A DNA stretch of 64,000 bases from Bradyrhizobium barranii subsp. apii (GCF_011516635.5 NZ_CP096255.1:6694501-6758500); one strand, 5' to 3'; numbered from the stretch's first letter, positions 34,677 to 43,767 are shown. Translations and numbers: made by a program. Notes: generated from the letters alone by a model not told the origin.

Positions 34677-35066
34677 TTATCCCTTGGCGTCGCAGGCCCA
34701 GGCGCGGATCACGCATTCCTTGCCGCCGTATTTGTAGCACTCGCGCGTGGCGGCATTGAGCGAGGCCGAGATCTTCGGCTTCACGGCATAGCCATAGGCG
34801 CCGCACGGGTTGGCCATATCGACCGACATCGCGGCGCAGGCGCGCTTCATGGTCACGGTCGTGCAGTCGCCCTTGCACTGCTTCTGCGCCGCGGCACGGG
34901 CCTCGCGCTCGGCGCCGTAATCAAAAGCCTGGCCATAGGCCCCGCACTTGCCGACCGCAAACGCACCGGCAGCATGCGCATCCGTGATGTAGCGAGCGCC
35001 GGCGACACAAACCGACAGCGCAAAGAAAAACATCGCGCAACGGCGCGCGACGACATTCGAAGCCAT
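34677..35066 (-). CDS. DUF4189 domain-containing secreted protein
   Basis: 129 aa from ATG 35066 (GGAGG about nine bases upstream). A signal peptide ends near 'DAHA'. The mature part has two repeats around 'GKCGAYGQAFDYGAEREARA' and 'NPCGAYGYAVKPKISASLNA', each with Cys pairs ('KQCKGDC', 'ECYKYGGKECVIRAWAC'). DUF4189 has no established function. The repeats and even number of cysteines suggest a disulfide-bonded periplasmic protein. Confidence 0.75.
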   Translation of the reverse strand: MASNVVARRCAMFFFALSVCVAGARYITDAHAAGAFAVGKCGAYGQAFDYGAEREARAAAQKQCKGDCTTVTMKRACAAMSVDMANPCGAYGYAVKPKISASLNAATRECYKYGGKECVIRAWACDAKG

Positions 35067-35177
35067 GGAAAAACCCCTCCCCCCAAGGCAGGTGGAAGGG
35101 ACTCTAAGCGGTGGTCGTTTCCAGATGGTGAACGAGGGGTTGAAAACGGACGAATGAGGCACGGCCGCAGGCTCAGA

Positions 35178-35221
35178 CCTCATCCTGAGGAGACCGCGTA
35201 GCGCGTCGTCTCGAAGGATGG
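35178..35221. repeat. partial copy of the CATCCTGAGG/TCGAAGGATG intergenic element
   Basis: CTCATCCTGAGG at the left and TCTCGAAGGATGG at the right match the inner parts of the element at 23710-23823. Between them lies CGCGTAGCGCG, a small palindrome. It is immediately upstream of the low-GC patatin region. Confidence 0.5.
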
Positions 35222-35393
35222 CCGCGAGCGCGATCCGAGCCCTCACGGTTCAAGACCGCGCCTTTTCAATTGCAGCTACGTTTTCTCGGCCTGCCCAGCC
35301 ACGTACAGGAAGAGAACAACTCCGCTTGGCGCTCTTGCCGAAGGATCAGAACTTGTGCCAGAATTCAACCATAGGATGTTGCGGGAGGCAGAT

Positions 35394-37943
35394 ATGCTTT
35401 CTACCAACGATCGAATTGTATTGGGCACCTTAATTGTTCTCATTCTTTGGCTCTTTCTTTTCCTCCCGGTCTATCACGAGTCCTTCGAAGGCATAGTTGT
35501 CGTCTGGGATTTCGTCAGCGCCGTAATTTGTGCTGGGATCGTGCTGTTGCTGCTGCCGAGTTTGTGGACCCGCATCCATGGGTTATTCGAGGTCTTTTCC
35601 GACCTCGCCGCTCCGATCTTCGTGCTGATTCTGGCAAGCGTTATCTATTCGACGGCGCAAATGCGCGAGGTTCTGTGGATCAAGTTTGCACCGGGCATCG
35701 ATCCGAACGACCCGCTCGCGCCCTTCAGTCTCATGGCTGGCGTCTTCGGAACTGATCTGTGGGCAACGAGTTCGATGCTGCTGTTAGTCATCGCCCTCGG
35801 CGTATGGGGACCAGCCCACTTCTACCCGTATTCCGACGTTGTCTCAGCATTTCGGCTGTATCCCCACGCGCACCGAATAGCGGATCGCCTGCTCGAAGTC
35901 ATGTCGCAAGCAAACCGTTTCGGCTTTGCTTGGCTGCTGGCGCCACTGCTTCCGGTTGTTATTTTCTACAACGCACTTGTGCCAACCTTTCCGCTGAAGG
36001 GTGAGCTGTTTTACGTGGGGTGGGAAATACTCTTCTATGGGCTTTTGCTGGCCTCTATATTTGGCCTCGTCTTCCTCTACACTCTGCTGGTGTACCTTAC
36101 ATCGCGAGACCGATGGCGTATCGATTTCGTCGTCAGAGCTTTTCCCTACTTGCCTTTGATCCCGTTCGTTACGCTATTCAAGAATTTCCCTCGGCTATCG
36201 GAAAGCTTTCTCAGTATCAAACTGAACCGCCAACTGTTCGAAGCGGCTCTTTTCTCGCTGTTTGTCCTGGCTATCTTTGCGTTTGTTCTGTTCTGCATCG
36301 TACCGATCGTCTACTTGGCCTCCGGGCTCAACATTATGAGTGTGGTGCAAAATGAGATTTTCACGGTAAATGTATTCTTGGCCGCCAGCTTGTCGTTTTC
36401 GGCGACGCTGTTCGGTCTGGCCCGTGAAAAGAAGCGATGGCACGGACTTCACGTCATCATCGGCGCGATGCTCGCGTTCGCGTATTTCGACCTTGACGAC
36501 AACCACGCTATTCGCAGGCTTGCCGGCCAATCGACAGCTGGAACCTACGTGAAGCCATTAACTCTCGAGGACGGGTTTCAAACCTGGATAGCATCGCGCT
36601 CTGATCTCGACCGTTTCGAGGACGGCACCTACCCCGTCTACGTGGTGGCAGCTGAAGGAGGTGGCATCTACGCCGCATACCATGCCGGCATGTTCCTCGC
36701 CGCAATACAGGATCAGTATCCAGAATTCGCGCAGCACACATTTGCGATCAGTGCAGTCTCGGGAGGCGCTTTGGGCGCCTCGATATTTTCATCCCTCGTC
36801 AAGGCAAGAACACGAGTCGATGCGGCCAGAGCGCCTCAGAATTGGTATTGGGACAATGCACAGAGCTTTCTCCAGAAAGACTTCCTCTCCGATCTTGTAA
36901 GCGCAACTCTCTTCTTGGACGCGCCTGCGCGGATTCTGCCTTGCTGGAATCTCTTATGCCCCGGAGCAAGTTTGAATCGAGCGCGCGCGCTCGAGCGCTC
37001 CATCGAAAATGCTTGGCCGGCAGCGGCACAGGATCGGAAGTATCCAAATCCGTTCAAGTCCGGCATTCTCGGCTCTTGGGATCCCAAAAGTGTAGCTCCG
37101 GCCCTGCTCTTAAATTCGACCGAAGTCGAGACTGGCGAACGGGTGGTCGTTGCGCCGATGAGCTTGCAGAGCAGTCAAACGCCGGGTCTCTATAGCCTAT
37201 CTGACAGGAATCCGACGCTCGATATCCCGCTCAGTACCGGTGTTGTATTGAGCGCGAGTTTTCCATTCGTAAGCCCAGCTGGTTGGTATGCAGCGACAGC
37301 TCCAACGGGAGAGAGAATACGTACTGAGAAGCGTCGGCTTGTTGATGGTGGTTATTCCGACAATTCGGGAATTGCTACGGCGCTCGATATCATCGCGCGA
37401 CTTCAAGCATGCCCTGCCACTCGTCCGGTCGACTGCAAGCCTAAAGCGCGATTCATTCTTCTAGCCCTGGTTAGCCCTCCCGCCGACGACGGATTTGACA
37501 ACTCTACCTACTCCTTTGGTGAATTGGCGACCCCACTGCGAGCCCTGGATAGCATTCGCTCCGAACGCGGCCGGCGCGCCGTTGCGCAGGCTCAACTATT
37601 TATGGACCAAAAGACTTGCGCCGACGCCGATCAAGAAAACCATAGTGCATCGTGCACCGAGGGGAGAGTGCGCAAGGTGATCCTCGCGACGGACGATGTG
37701 CGCGTCCCGCTCGGATGGGTGCTGTCGGATCGATCCCGTAGAGCGATCGAATGCAGTTTCGGCTTGGAAGCTCATTGTCCTGCAGCACCAATTGGCAAGA
37801 ACACGGCTAGCATGCGCGAGAACAACAAGAGGATCGCGCTCCAGATCGGAAAGGAATTGAAAACCGATCGAATGTCCGAATCTTCTCCGCCCACCAACGA
37901 TGCTGCGCATCTTGGAACGGGAGCCATTTCTCCGCCGCGGTGA
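35394..37943 (+). CDS. large membrane protein with C-terminal patatin-like phospholipase domain
   Basis: 849 aa from ATG 35394 (GGGAGG seven bases upstream); GTG 35355 is an alternative. The N-terminal ~390 residues hold about nine to ten membrane helices. The C-terminal patatin domain has the glycine-rich oxyanion element 'AAEGGGIYAAYHAGMFLAAI', the nucleophile elbow 'ISAVSGGALGAS' (Ala replaces the first Gly of G-x-S-x-G) and the catalytic Asp in 'RLVDGGYSDNSG'. It should cleave acyl esters of membrane lipids on the cytoplasmic side, and the helices may sense or target it. Codon use (TTA, ATA, many A/T third positions) differs from all neighbours, so recent transfer is likely. No partner gene is adjacent. 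Confidence 0.8.
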   Translation: MLSTNDRIVLGTLIVLILWLFLFLPVYHESFEGIVVVWDFVSAVICAGIVLLLLPSLWTRIHGLFEVFSDLAAPIFVLILASVIYSTAQMREVLWIKFAPGIDPNDPLAPFSLMAGVFGTDLWATSSMLLLVIALGVWGPAHFYPYSDVVSAFRLYPHAHRIADRLLEVMSQANRFGFAWLLAPLLPVVIFYNALVPTFPLKGELFYVGWEILFYGLLLASIFGLVFLYTLLVYLTSRDRWRIDFVVRAFPYLPLIPFVTLFKNFPRLSESFLSIKLNRQLFEAALFSLFVLAIFAFVLFCIVPIVYLASGLNIMSVVQNEIFTVNVFLAASLSFSATLFGLAREKKRWHGLHVIIGAMLAFAYFDLDDNHAIRRLAGQSTAGTYVKPLTLEDGFQTWIASRSDLDRFEDGTYPVYVVAAEGGGIYAAYHAGMFLAAIQDQYPEFAQHTFAISAVSGGALGASIFSSLVKARTRVDAARAPQNWYWDNAQSFLQKDFLSDLVSATLFLDAPARILPCWNLLCPGASLNRARALERSIENAWPAAAQDRKYPNPFKSGILGSWDPKSVAPALLLNSTEVETGERVVVAPMSLQSSQTPGLYSLSDRNPTLDIPLSTGVVLSASFPFVSPAGWYAATAPTGERIRTEKRRLVDGGYSDNSGIATALDIIARLQACPATRPVDCKPKARFILLALVSPPADDGFDNSTYSFGELATPLRALDSIRSERGRRAVAQAQLFMDQKTCADADQENHSASCTEGRVRKVILATDDVRVPLGWVLSDRSRRAIECSFGLEAHCPAAPIGKNTASMRENNKRIALQIGKELKTDRMSESSPPTNDAAHLGTGAISPPR

Positions 37944-37974
37944 AGAGAATAGCAGCGACCTCCTACGGGCACCA

Positions 37975-39579
37975 CTACCCGCGTCGTGCCGCTTCCAGCG
38001 CCTGCGGCGTGTCGATGTCGAGGAAGGCGCTCTCGCCATCCACGGGGACTTCGGCCACCGCCTCGGTGTGCTTGGCGATCAGATGGCGCGCGCCGACGTC
38101 GCCGTCGAGCGTCATCAATTCCCTGAAGAAGCGGCGCGACCACAGCACGGGATTGCCGCGGCGCCCGTCACTGACGGGCACGACGATGAGGTTGCCGCGG
38201 TCCGGCGCAAAGCCGTCGATGAGACGGTCGATCAGGCCAGCATCGATCAGCGGCATGTCGCCCAAACAGACCACGGCGCCGTCGCAAGCCTCGGGTACGG
38301 CCGCGATGCCGGCCTTGACCGAGCTCGCGATGCCGCCGGCGAAATCCGGGTTGCGGACGAACTTCACCTTCAAGCCTTGCAGCGCCTGCTCGACCAACTC
38401 GGTCTGGTGCCCGGTGACGACGATCACCTCGGAGGCCTTGGAGGCCAGCGCCTGCTCGGTCGCGATCCGCACCAGCTTCTTGCCGTCGAGCTCGGCGAGC
38501 AGCTTGTTCGGTCCGCCCATCCGGGTCGAGCGGCCCGCCGCGAGCACGATGGCCGCGACCTGGCTGTTGCCCTCGATCGCGGGTTCTGCGCGCGGCTGCG
38601 GCCGCGTGACGATCTCCATCAGGAGGCCGCCGACGCCCATGCCCATCAACTCGGAACGCGTCACCTTGATGCCGGCGAGCAGCCGCATCAGCACCCAGTC
38701 AAAACCGTTCTCGACCGGCGAGCGCGCGCAGCCCGGCGCGCCCAGCACCGGCACCCCGCCGGCACGCGCGATCAGCAGCAAATTGCCGGGGTCGACCGGC
38801 ATGCCGAAATGCTCGATCTCGCCGCCGATCCCAGTGACGGCCGCCGGAATCACGTCACGGCGGTCGGCGATCGCGGACGCCCCGAACACGATGACGAGCT
38901 CCGCACCAAGCCCGAGCAATTCCTTGATCGCGGCCGACAGCGCCAGCTCCTCATGCTGCACGCGCCGCTCGGCAATGATGCTGGCGCCAGCCGGCGCGAG
39001 CCGCTCGGCGGTGACGCGCAGCGTCTTGTCGATCACCTTCGACGAGAGGCCCGGCAGCAGCGTCGAGACCACGCCGACGCGCTTGATGACGTAGGGCGCG
39101 ATCTTCAGTACGTCCCCGCCCGCCGCCTTCACCGCGGCATCGCGCAAATTGCCTTCGACGCCGAACGGGATGATCTTGACAGTGCCGACCATCTCGCCCT
39201 CGACCACCGGCTTGTAGGCGGAGAGCGTCGCAAAGGTGATGGCCTCGTCGACATTGTTGATGCGGTCGACCGCGGCGCGGTCGATCACCAGCACGCCCGG
39301 ACGCGCGGCGAACAGATTGGCGCGGCCGGTGAAGGCGCGCTCGACATGAATGCCCTCGCCGCCGACGGCCAGCGCGATGCTGGCGGCGGCGACATCCTCG
39401 GAGACGTCACCCTCCTCCATGCGCACCACCACGACGTCCTTGATGCCGGCGCGCGTCAGCGCCTCGACCTCGGCCGGGCCGATCGTCGTGCCTTTCTTCA
39501 GCACCAGCGGACCCTGGCGCAGGGTGTGGACGGTCACCCCGCCGATCGCATCCTTGGGGCTCGCCGGTCCGAATTTCAT
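37975..39579 (-). CDS. molybdopterin-binding domain fused to MobA/MocA-like nucleotidyltransferase
   Basis: 534 aa. The N-terminal ~330 residues are a MoeA/MogA-like molybdopterin-binding part ('LRQGPLVLKKGTTIGPAEVE', 'LVIVFGASAIADRRDVIP', 'PVLGAPGCARSPVENGFDWV'). The C-terminal ~200 are a nucleotidyltransferase: 'VAAIVLAAGRSTRMGGPNKL', 'VVCLGDMPLIDAGLIDRL'. MocA-type enzymes add CMP to molybdopterin to make the cofactor of CO/xanthine dehydrogenase-family enzymes, matching the cox genes upstream. It overlaps the XdhC gene by 4 bp. Confidence 0.87.
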   Translation of the reverse strand: MKFGPASPKDAIGGVTVHTLRQGPLVLKKGTTIGPAEVEALTRAGIKDVVVVRMEEGDVSEDVAAASIALAVGGEGIHVERAFTGRANLFAARPGVLVIDRAAVDRINNVDEAITFATLSAYKPVVEGEMVGTVKIIPFGVEGNLRDAAVKAAGGDVLKIAPYVIKRVGVVSTLLPGLSSKVIDKTLRVTAERLAPAGASIIAERRVQHEELALSAAIKELLGLGAELVIVFGASAIADRRDVIPAAVTGIGGEIEHFGMPVDPGNLLLIARAGGVPVLGAPGCARSPVENGFDWVLMRLLAGIKVTRSELMGMGVGGLLMEIVTRPQPRAEPAIEGNSQVAAIVLAAGRSTRMGGPNKLLAELDGKKLVRIATEQALASKASEVIVVTGHQTELVEQALQGLKVKFVRNPDFAGGIASSVKAGIAAVPEACDGAVVCLGDMPLIDAGLIDRLIDGFAPDRGNLIVVPVSDGRRGNPVLWSRRFFRELMTLDGDVGARHLIAKHTEAVAEVPVDGESAFLDIDTPQALEAARRG

Positions 39580-40277
39580 GCCGCTTCTTCTTTTTCTTTT
39601 GGAGGCAGGCGCAGCACCGCCGTGATCTCGGCCATGATCGACACCGCGATCTCGGACGGCGAGACCGCGCCGATCGCAAGCCCAATCGGCGCGTGGATGC
39701 GCGCGATATCGCTGTCCTTGGCGCCCTGCGCGCGCAGCCGGTCGCCGCGCTTGGCATGCGTCTTCCGTGAGCCGAGCGCGCCGATATAGAAGCAGTTGCG
39801 CTCAAAGGCGTGCAGCAGCGCGGGATCGTCGATCTTCGGATCGTGCGTCACTGCGACGAAAGCCGTGTAGGCATCGACATTGAGCGGCGGCAGCGCGGTG
39901 TCGGGCCATTCGGCGACCAAGGGAACGTCAGGGAAGCGCTCGGGGCTCGCAAACGCCGTGCGGGGATCGACCACGGTGACGTCATAGCCCAGCGAGCGCG
40001 CCAGCGGCGCAAGCGCCTGGCTGATATGGACCGCGCCGACGATGACGAGCTTTGCGGTCGGCGCGTAGACGTTGAGGAACAGCTTTTTGCCGCCGGCTTC
40101 GACACTGGCGCTCTTGCCCATGCGAAGCTGCTTGTCCAGTTCGGCACGCAGCGGGTCGTTTGCAAAATCCGCAGCCTTCACCAGGCGCTGATCGCCGCTC
40201 TCGGTGTCGGTCACCAGGATCACCGGTCGGCGCGCGGCGCGCTCGGCATTGAGTTCGTGCAGGATTGCGAGCTTCAC
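39576..40277 (-). CDS. XdhC/CoxF family maturation protein, Rossmann part
   Basis: 233 aa. The C-terminal XdhC Rossmann domain is clear: 'AKLVIVGAVHISQALAPLAR', 'VTVVDPRTAFASPERFPDVP', 'TAFVAVTHDPKIDDPALLHA' and 'YIGALGSRKTHAKRGDRLRA'. XdhC proteins deliver sulfurated molybdenum cofactor to the large subunit. Here the usual N-terminal XdhC half is a separate gene just upstream (2 bp), so the protein is split. Confidence 0.88.
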   Translation of the reverse strand: MKLAILHELNAERAARRPVILVTDTESGDQRLVKAADFANDPLRAELDKQLRMGKSASVEAGGKKLFLNVYAPTAKLVIVGAVHISQALAPLARSLGYDVTVVDPRTAFASPERFPDVPLVAEWPDTALPPLNVDAYTAFVAVTHDPKIDDPALLHAFERNCFYIGALGSRKTHAKRGDRLRAQGAKDSDIARIHAPIGLAIGAVSPSEIAVSIMAEITAVLRLPPKEKEEAA

Positions 40278-40279
40278 GG

Positions 40280-40603
40280 CTAGCCGACCTTCTCGACGAA
40301 GACGCGGATGGTGCCGCCGCAGGACAGCCCGACATTCCAGGCCGTCTCATCGGCAACGCCGAACTCCAGCATCCTGGGCTTGCCGCTCTGGATCACGTCC
40401 ATGGCCTCGGTGACCACGGCGCCCTCGACGCAGCCGCCGGAGACCGACCCCAGAAACGTGCCCTCATCGTTGATGACGAGGCTCGAGCCCGCCGGGCGCG
40501 GCGCCGAGCCCCAGGTCTCGACAACGGTGGCCAGCGCGACGCCCCGGCCGGCCTTCTGCCAATCTTCCGCCGCCTTCAGAATATCCTCGTCGCGATCGAG
40601 CAT
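40280..40603 (-). CDS. XdhC/CoxI family protein, N-terminal domain only
   Basis: 107 aa. 'GRGVALATVVETWGSAPRPA', 'GSVSGGCVEGAVVTEAMDVI' and 'FGVADETAWNVGLSCGGTIR' are the conserved parts of the XdhC_CoxI N-terminal domain, including both conserved Cys residues (SGGC, LSCGG). It is separate from, but adjacent to, the Rossmann half. Together they would act as one molybdenum-cofactor chaperone. Confidence 0.87.
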   Translation of the reverse strand: MLDRDEDILKAAEDWQKAGRGVALATVVETWGSAPRPAGSSLVINDEGTFLGSVSGGCVEGAVVTEAMDVIQSGKPRMLEFGVADETAWNVGLSCGGTIRVFVEKVG

Positions 40604-40614
40604 GGCTTAACCTC

Positions 40615-41817
40615 TCAAGCTGCGGAACGGATCAGGCTGCGGTGATGCGGCGGCAGCGGCCGGGAGAGCGTCGTGATCAGCTCCTGGATCGAACTCAAAT
40701 TATGTACCGGGCGGAATTCGTCAACGTGCGGGAGCATCATTTTGATGCCCTGCGCCTTGGCCTCGAAGCCGCCGAACCGCAGAAGCGGGTTGAGCCAGAT
40801 CAGCCGCCGGCAGGACCGGTGCAGCCGGTCCATCTCGAAGGCGAGCCTGGAATCGGCCTCCCGCTCCAGCCCGTCGGAGATCAGCAGCACGATGGCGCCC
40901 TGGCTCAGCACGCGCCGCGCCCACAATTTGTTGAAGTTGTGCAGCGAGGCCGAAATCCGGGTGCCGCCGGCCCAGTCCTCGACCGAGGCCGAGCAGCTCG
41001 CCAGCGCCTCATCGGGGTCGCGCTGGCGCAGCGCACGGGTGACGTTGGTCAGCCGCGTGCCGAACAGGAACACCGAGACGCGCTTGCGGGCGTCGCCGAT
41101 GGCGTGGAGAAAGTGCAGGAACAGGCGGGTGTACTCGCTCATCGAGCCCGAGATATCGAGCAACGCGACGATCGGCGCCGGCTTTTCGATGCGCCCGAGG
41201 CGATGGATGTCGATGATGTCGCCGCCGGTGCGCAAGGACGCGCGCAGCGTGCGGCGCAAATCGAGACGAAGCCCGCGGGGATCGGGCCGGTGCCGGCGCG
41301 TCAGAAGCTCGGCCTGCGGCAACCGCATCCGCTCGACGGCGCGGAGCGCTTCGGTGATCTCGGCCGCGCTCATCTGGGCAAAATCCTTCTTCTGAAGGAT
41401 CTCCTTGTCGGAGACCGACAGGCGCAAATCCTGCTCCTGGTGCTGCGGCGTCTCCGTCATCCGCGGCTGCGACATCGCCTCCTGCACGCGGCGGGAGCCG
41501 GCCTGCGGCTTCTTCTTGGCCTGCTCCGGCAACGGCACCGAATCCAGCATGTGCTTCCACTCTTCCGAGGCGCGGAAGAACAAGTTGAAGGCCTGCCTGA
41601 AGATCAGCGCATGCTCGTGGCGCTTGACGAAGATCGCCTCCAGCGTGGTGAAGACGTCGGCGCGGTTGCCGATGTCGATCACCTGGAGCGCGCTCATGGC
41701 ATCGATGACGGCGCCCGGCCCGACAGGCATGCTGGCTGCACGCAACGCGCGGGCAAAGCCGACGATGTTGTCGGCGAACTGCTCGGTCTGGTCGGGCGCA
41801 AGGTGGTTGATGGCCAT
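40615..41817 (-). CDS. coxE: VWA domain protein, CoxE type
   Basis: 400 aa. An N-terminal helical region ('VGFARALRAASMPVGPGAVI') and a C-terminal von Willebrand A domain with an intact MIDAS: 'PIVALLDISGSMSEYTRLFL' (D-x-S-x-S), a Thr in 'GGTRI' and 'IVLLISDGLERE'. CoxE works with the MoxR/CoxD ATPase in inserting or sulfurating the molybdenum/copper centre of CO dehydrogenase-like enzymes. It ends 12 bp before the XdhC-N gene start. Confidence 0.85.
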   Translation of the reverse strand: MAINHLAPDQTEQFADNIVGFARALRAASMPVGPGAVIDAMSALQVIDIGNRADVFTTLEAIFVKRHEHALIFRQAFNLFFRASEEWKHMLDSVPLPEQAKKKPQAGSRRVQEAMSQPRMTETPQHQEQDLRLSVSDKEILQKKDFAQMSAAEITEALRAVERMRLPQAELLTRRHRPDPRGLRLDLRRTLRASLRTGGDIIDIHRLGRIEKPAPIVALLDISGSMSEYTRLFLHFLHAIGDARKRVSVFLFGTRLTNVTRALRQRDPDEALASCSASVEDWAGGTRISASLHNFNKLWARRVLSQGAIVLLISDGLEREADSRLAFEMDRLHRSCRRLIWLNPLLRFGGFEAKAQGIKMMLPHVDEFRPVHNLSSIQELITTLSRPLPPHHRSLIRSAA

Positions 41818-41833
41818 GGATCAGCACTCTCAC

Positions 41834-41937
41834 TCGTCATTCCGGGGCGCCGCGTCAGCGGCGAGCCCGGAATCCATAACCACGATCGGGACTATGGATT
41901 CCGGGCTCGCGACTTCGTCGCGCCCCGGAATGACGAG
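41834..41937. repeat. intergenic inverted repeat with nested arms
   Basis: The outer arm CTCGTCATTCCGGGGCG (41834-41850) is perfectly inverted at 41921-41937. The inner arm AGCCCGGAATCCATA (41864-41878) is perfectly inverted at 41893-41907. The whole 104 bp folds as one long cruciform between coxD and coxE, which are otherwise in one leftward run. Confidence 0.8.
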
Positions 41938-41957
41938 TTAGTTATGACGCACCAGCG

Positions 41958-42866
41958 TCAATTCTCGCTCGTCGCTTCCTTCAGCACCTTTTGCAGGGTG
42001 TCGCCCTGCATGCGGGTGATGTCGTCCTGGTACTTGAGCAGCGCGCCCAGCGTGTCGCCGACCACTTGCGGGGTCAGCGAGCGGGCGTCGAGCTCCGACA
42101 GCGCGGTGGCCCAATCGATGGTCTCGGCGACCCCCGGTGACTTGTAGAAATCCTGATTGCGCAACGCCTGGACGAAACGCACGACCTGCTGCGACAGCTT
42201 GGCCGAGATGCCGGGCACGCGCGTCTTGACGATCGCGAGCTCGCGCTCGGCTTCGGGATAGTCGACCCAGTGATAGAGGCAGCGCCGCTTCAGCGCGTCA
42301 TGGATCTCGCGGGTACGGTTGGAGGTGATGATGACGATCGGCGGATGCGGCGCCTTCACGGTGCCGAACTCGGGGATGGTCACCTGGAAGTCACTGAGGA
42401 TTTCGAGCAGGTACGCCTCGAACGCCTCGTCGGCGCGGTCGAGCTCGTCGATCAGCAGCACCGGCGGTCCCGCAACGTCGGGCTCCAACGCCTGGAGCAG
42501 AGGCCGCTTGATCATGTAGCGGTCGGCGAAAATGTCGGACGAGAGCTGATCGCGGTCGGTGTCGCCGGCGGCTTCCGCCATCCGGATCGCGATCATCTGC
42601 GCGGCGCTGTTCCACTCGTAGACGGCGGAGGAGACGTCGAGGCCCTCGTAGCACTGCAGGCGGATCAGCTTCCGCCCCAGCGCCGCCGACAGCACCTTGG
42701 CGATCTCGGTCTTGCCGACGCCGGCTTCGCCCTCCAGGAACAGCGGCCGGCCCATGCGCAGCGACAGATAGGTCACCGTCGCCAGCGACCGCTCCGCGAG
42801 ATAACCGCGCGAAGTCAAGAGTTCGAGCATCGCATCGACCGATGCCGGCAGAGCCGTGAGAGTCAT
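41958..42866 (-). CDS. coxD: MoxR family AAA ATPase, CoxD type
   Basis: 302 aa. Walker A 'LEGEAGVGKTEIAKVLSAAL', Walker B 'PPVLLIDELDRADEAFEAYL', sensor 1 'PPIVIITSNRTREIHDALKR' and the MoxR-typical 'RCLYHWVDYPEAERELAIV' are all present. CoxD is an AAA+ chaperone for active-site maturation of CO dehydrogenase-type enzymes, with CoxE. It begins only 62 bp after coxM ends, the place where coxL would be expected. Confidence 0.87.
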   Translation of the reverse strand: MTLTALPASVDAMLELLTSRGYLAERSLATVTYLSLRMGRPLFLEGEAGVGKTEIAKVLSAALGRKLIRLQCYEGLDVSSAVYEWNSAAQMIAIRMAEAAGDTDRDQLSSDIFADRYMIKRPLLQALEPDVAGPPVLLIDELDRADEAFEAYLLEILSDFQVTIPEFGTVKAPHPPIVIITSNRTREIHDALKRRCLYHWVDYPEAERELAIVKTRVPGISAKLSQQVVRFVQALRNQDFYKSPGVAETIDWATALSELDARSLTPQVVGDTLGALLKYQDDITRMQGDTLQKVLKEATSEN

Positions 42867-42928
42867 GAAAAAGCCAGTCTCGCTACGCCCTCACCGGGGA
42901 CAAGTTTGGGCCGAGGCGTGAGGTTCAC

Positions 42929-43735
42929 TCACTCCTTGGCGTTGGCGGCATCGAGGGCACGCCGCGTCAGCACCCCGATGAGATGCGCACGGTATTCGGC
43001 GCTGCCATGGATGTCGCTGTTGAGGCCTTCCGCCGGCACTTCGATGCCGTCGAGCGCCTTCGCGGCGAAGCGCTTCTTCAGGGCTTCCTCGAACGCGGTG
43101 ACGCGGAACACGCCTTCGGAGCCGGCACCGGTGACGGCGACGCGCACGTCCGAAGGACGCCGCGCCACGAACACGCCGACCAGCGCATAGCGCGAAGCCT
43201 GGTTGCGGAACTTGATGTAGGCCGCCTTCTTCGGCAGCGGGAACATCACCTTGGTGATGATCTCGTCGGCTTCGAGCGCCGTCGTGAACAGGCCCTGGAA
43301 ATACTCTTCCGCCTTGAGGCGGCGCTTGTTGGTGACGATGGTGGCGCCGAGCGCGAGCACCGCGGCCGGATAGTCCGCGGTCGGATCGTTGTTGGCGAGC
43401 GAGCCGCCGATCGTGCCCTTGTGGCGCACGGCGGGGTCGCCGATCTGGCTGGCAAGATTGGCCAGTGCCGGGATCGCCTCACCGACGATCGCGGAGCTTG
43501 CGACCTCGGCATGCCTGGCGGTGGCGCCGATCACGAGCGCACGGCCCTTCATCTCGATCGTGTTGAGCCCCTCGATATGGGAGAGGTCGACCAGATGGGG
43601 CGGGCTCGCGAGACGCTGCTTCATGACGGGAATCAGCGTGTGGCCGCCGGCGATCACCTTGGCGTCTTCGTTCTTCACCAGGAGGTTGGCCGCCTGGCGA
43701 ACGGTCCCAGGGCGATGGTATTTGAATTCGTACAT
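42929..43735 (-). CDS. coxM: xanthine dehydrogenase family FAD-binding subunit, CoxM type
   Basis: 268 aa from ATG 43735. FAD-binding motifs 'DAKVIAGGHTLIPVMKQRLA' and 'KGTIGGSLANNDPTADYPAA' are intact, and the C-terminal domain ('ASRYALVGVFVARRPSDVRV') is complete. It passes electrons from the iron-sulfur subunit to the acceptor. It is 32 bp downstream of coxS. Confidence 0.87.
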   Translation of the reverse strand: MYEFKYHRPGTVRQAANLLVKNEDAKVIAGGHTLIPVMKQRLASPPHLVDLSHIEGLNTIEMKGRALVIGATARHAEVASSAIVGEAIPALANLASQIGDPAVRHKGTIGGSLANNDPTADYPAAVLALGATIVTNKRRLKAEEYFQGLFTTALEADEIITKVMFPLPKKAAYIKFRNQASRYALVGVFVARRPSDVRVAVTGAGSEGVFRVTAFEEALKKRFAAKALDGIEVPAEGLNSDIHGSAEYRAHLIGVLTRRALDAANAKE

Positions 43736-43767
43736 CTGAATGTCCTGATCGCAGAATGCGCGCGCGG

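Noticed and set aside
35394..37943. CBASS or other multi-gene defence locus around the patatin gene
   Set aside because: There is no nucleotidyltransferase, STING-like or nuclease gene adjacent; the neighbours are DUF4189 and the MocA-like cox gene.
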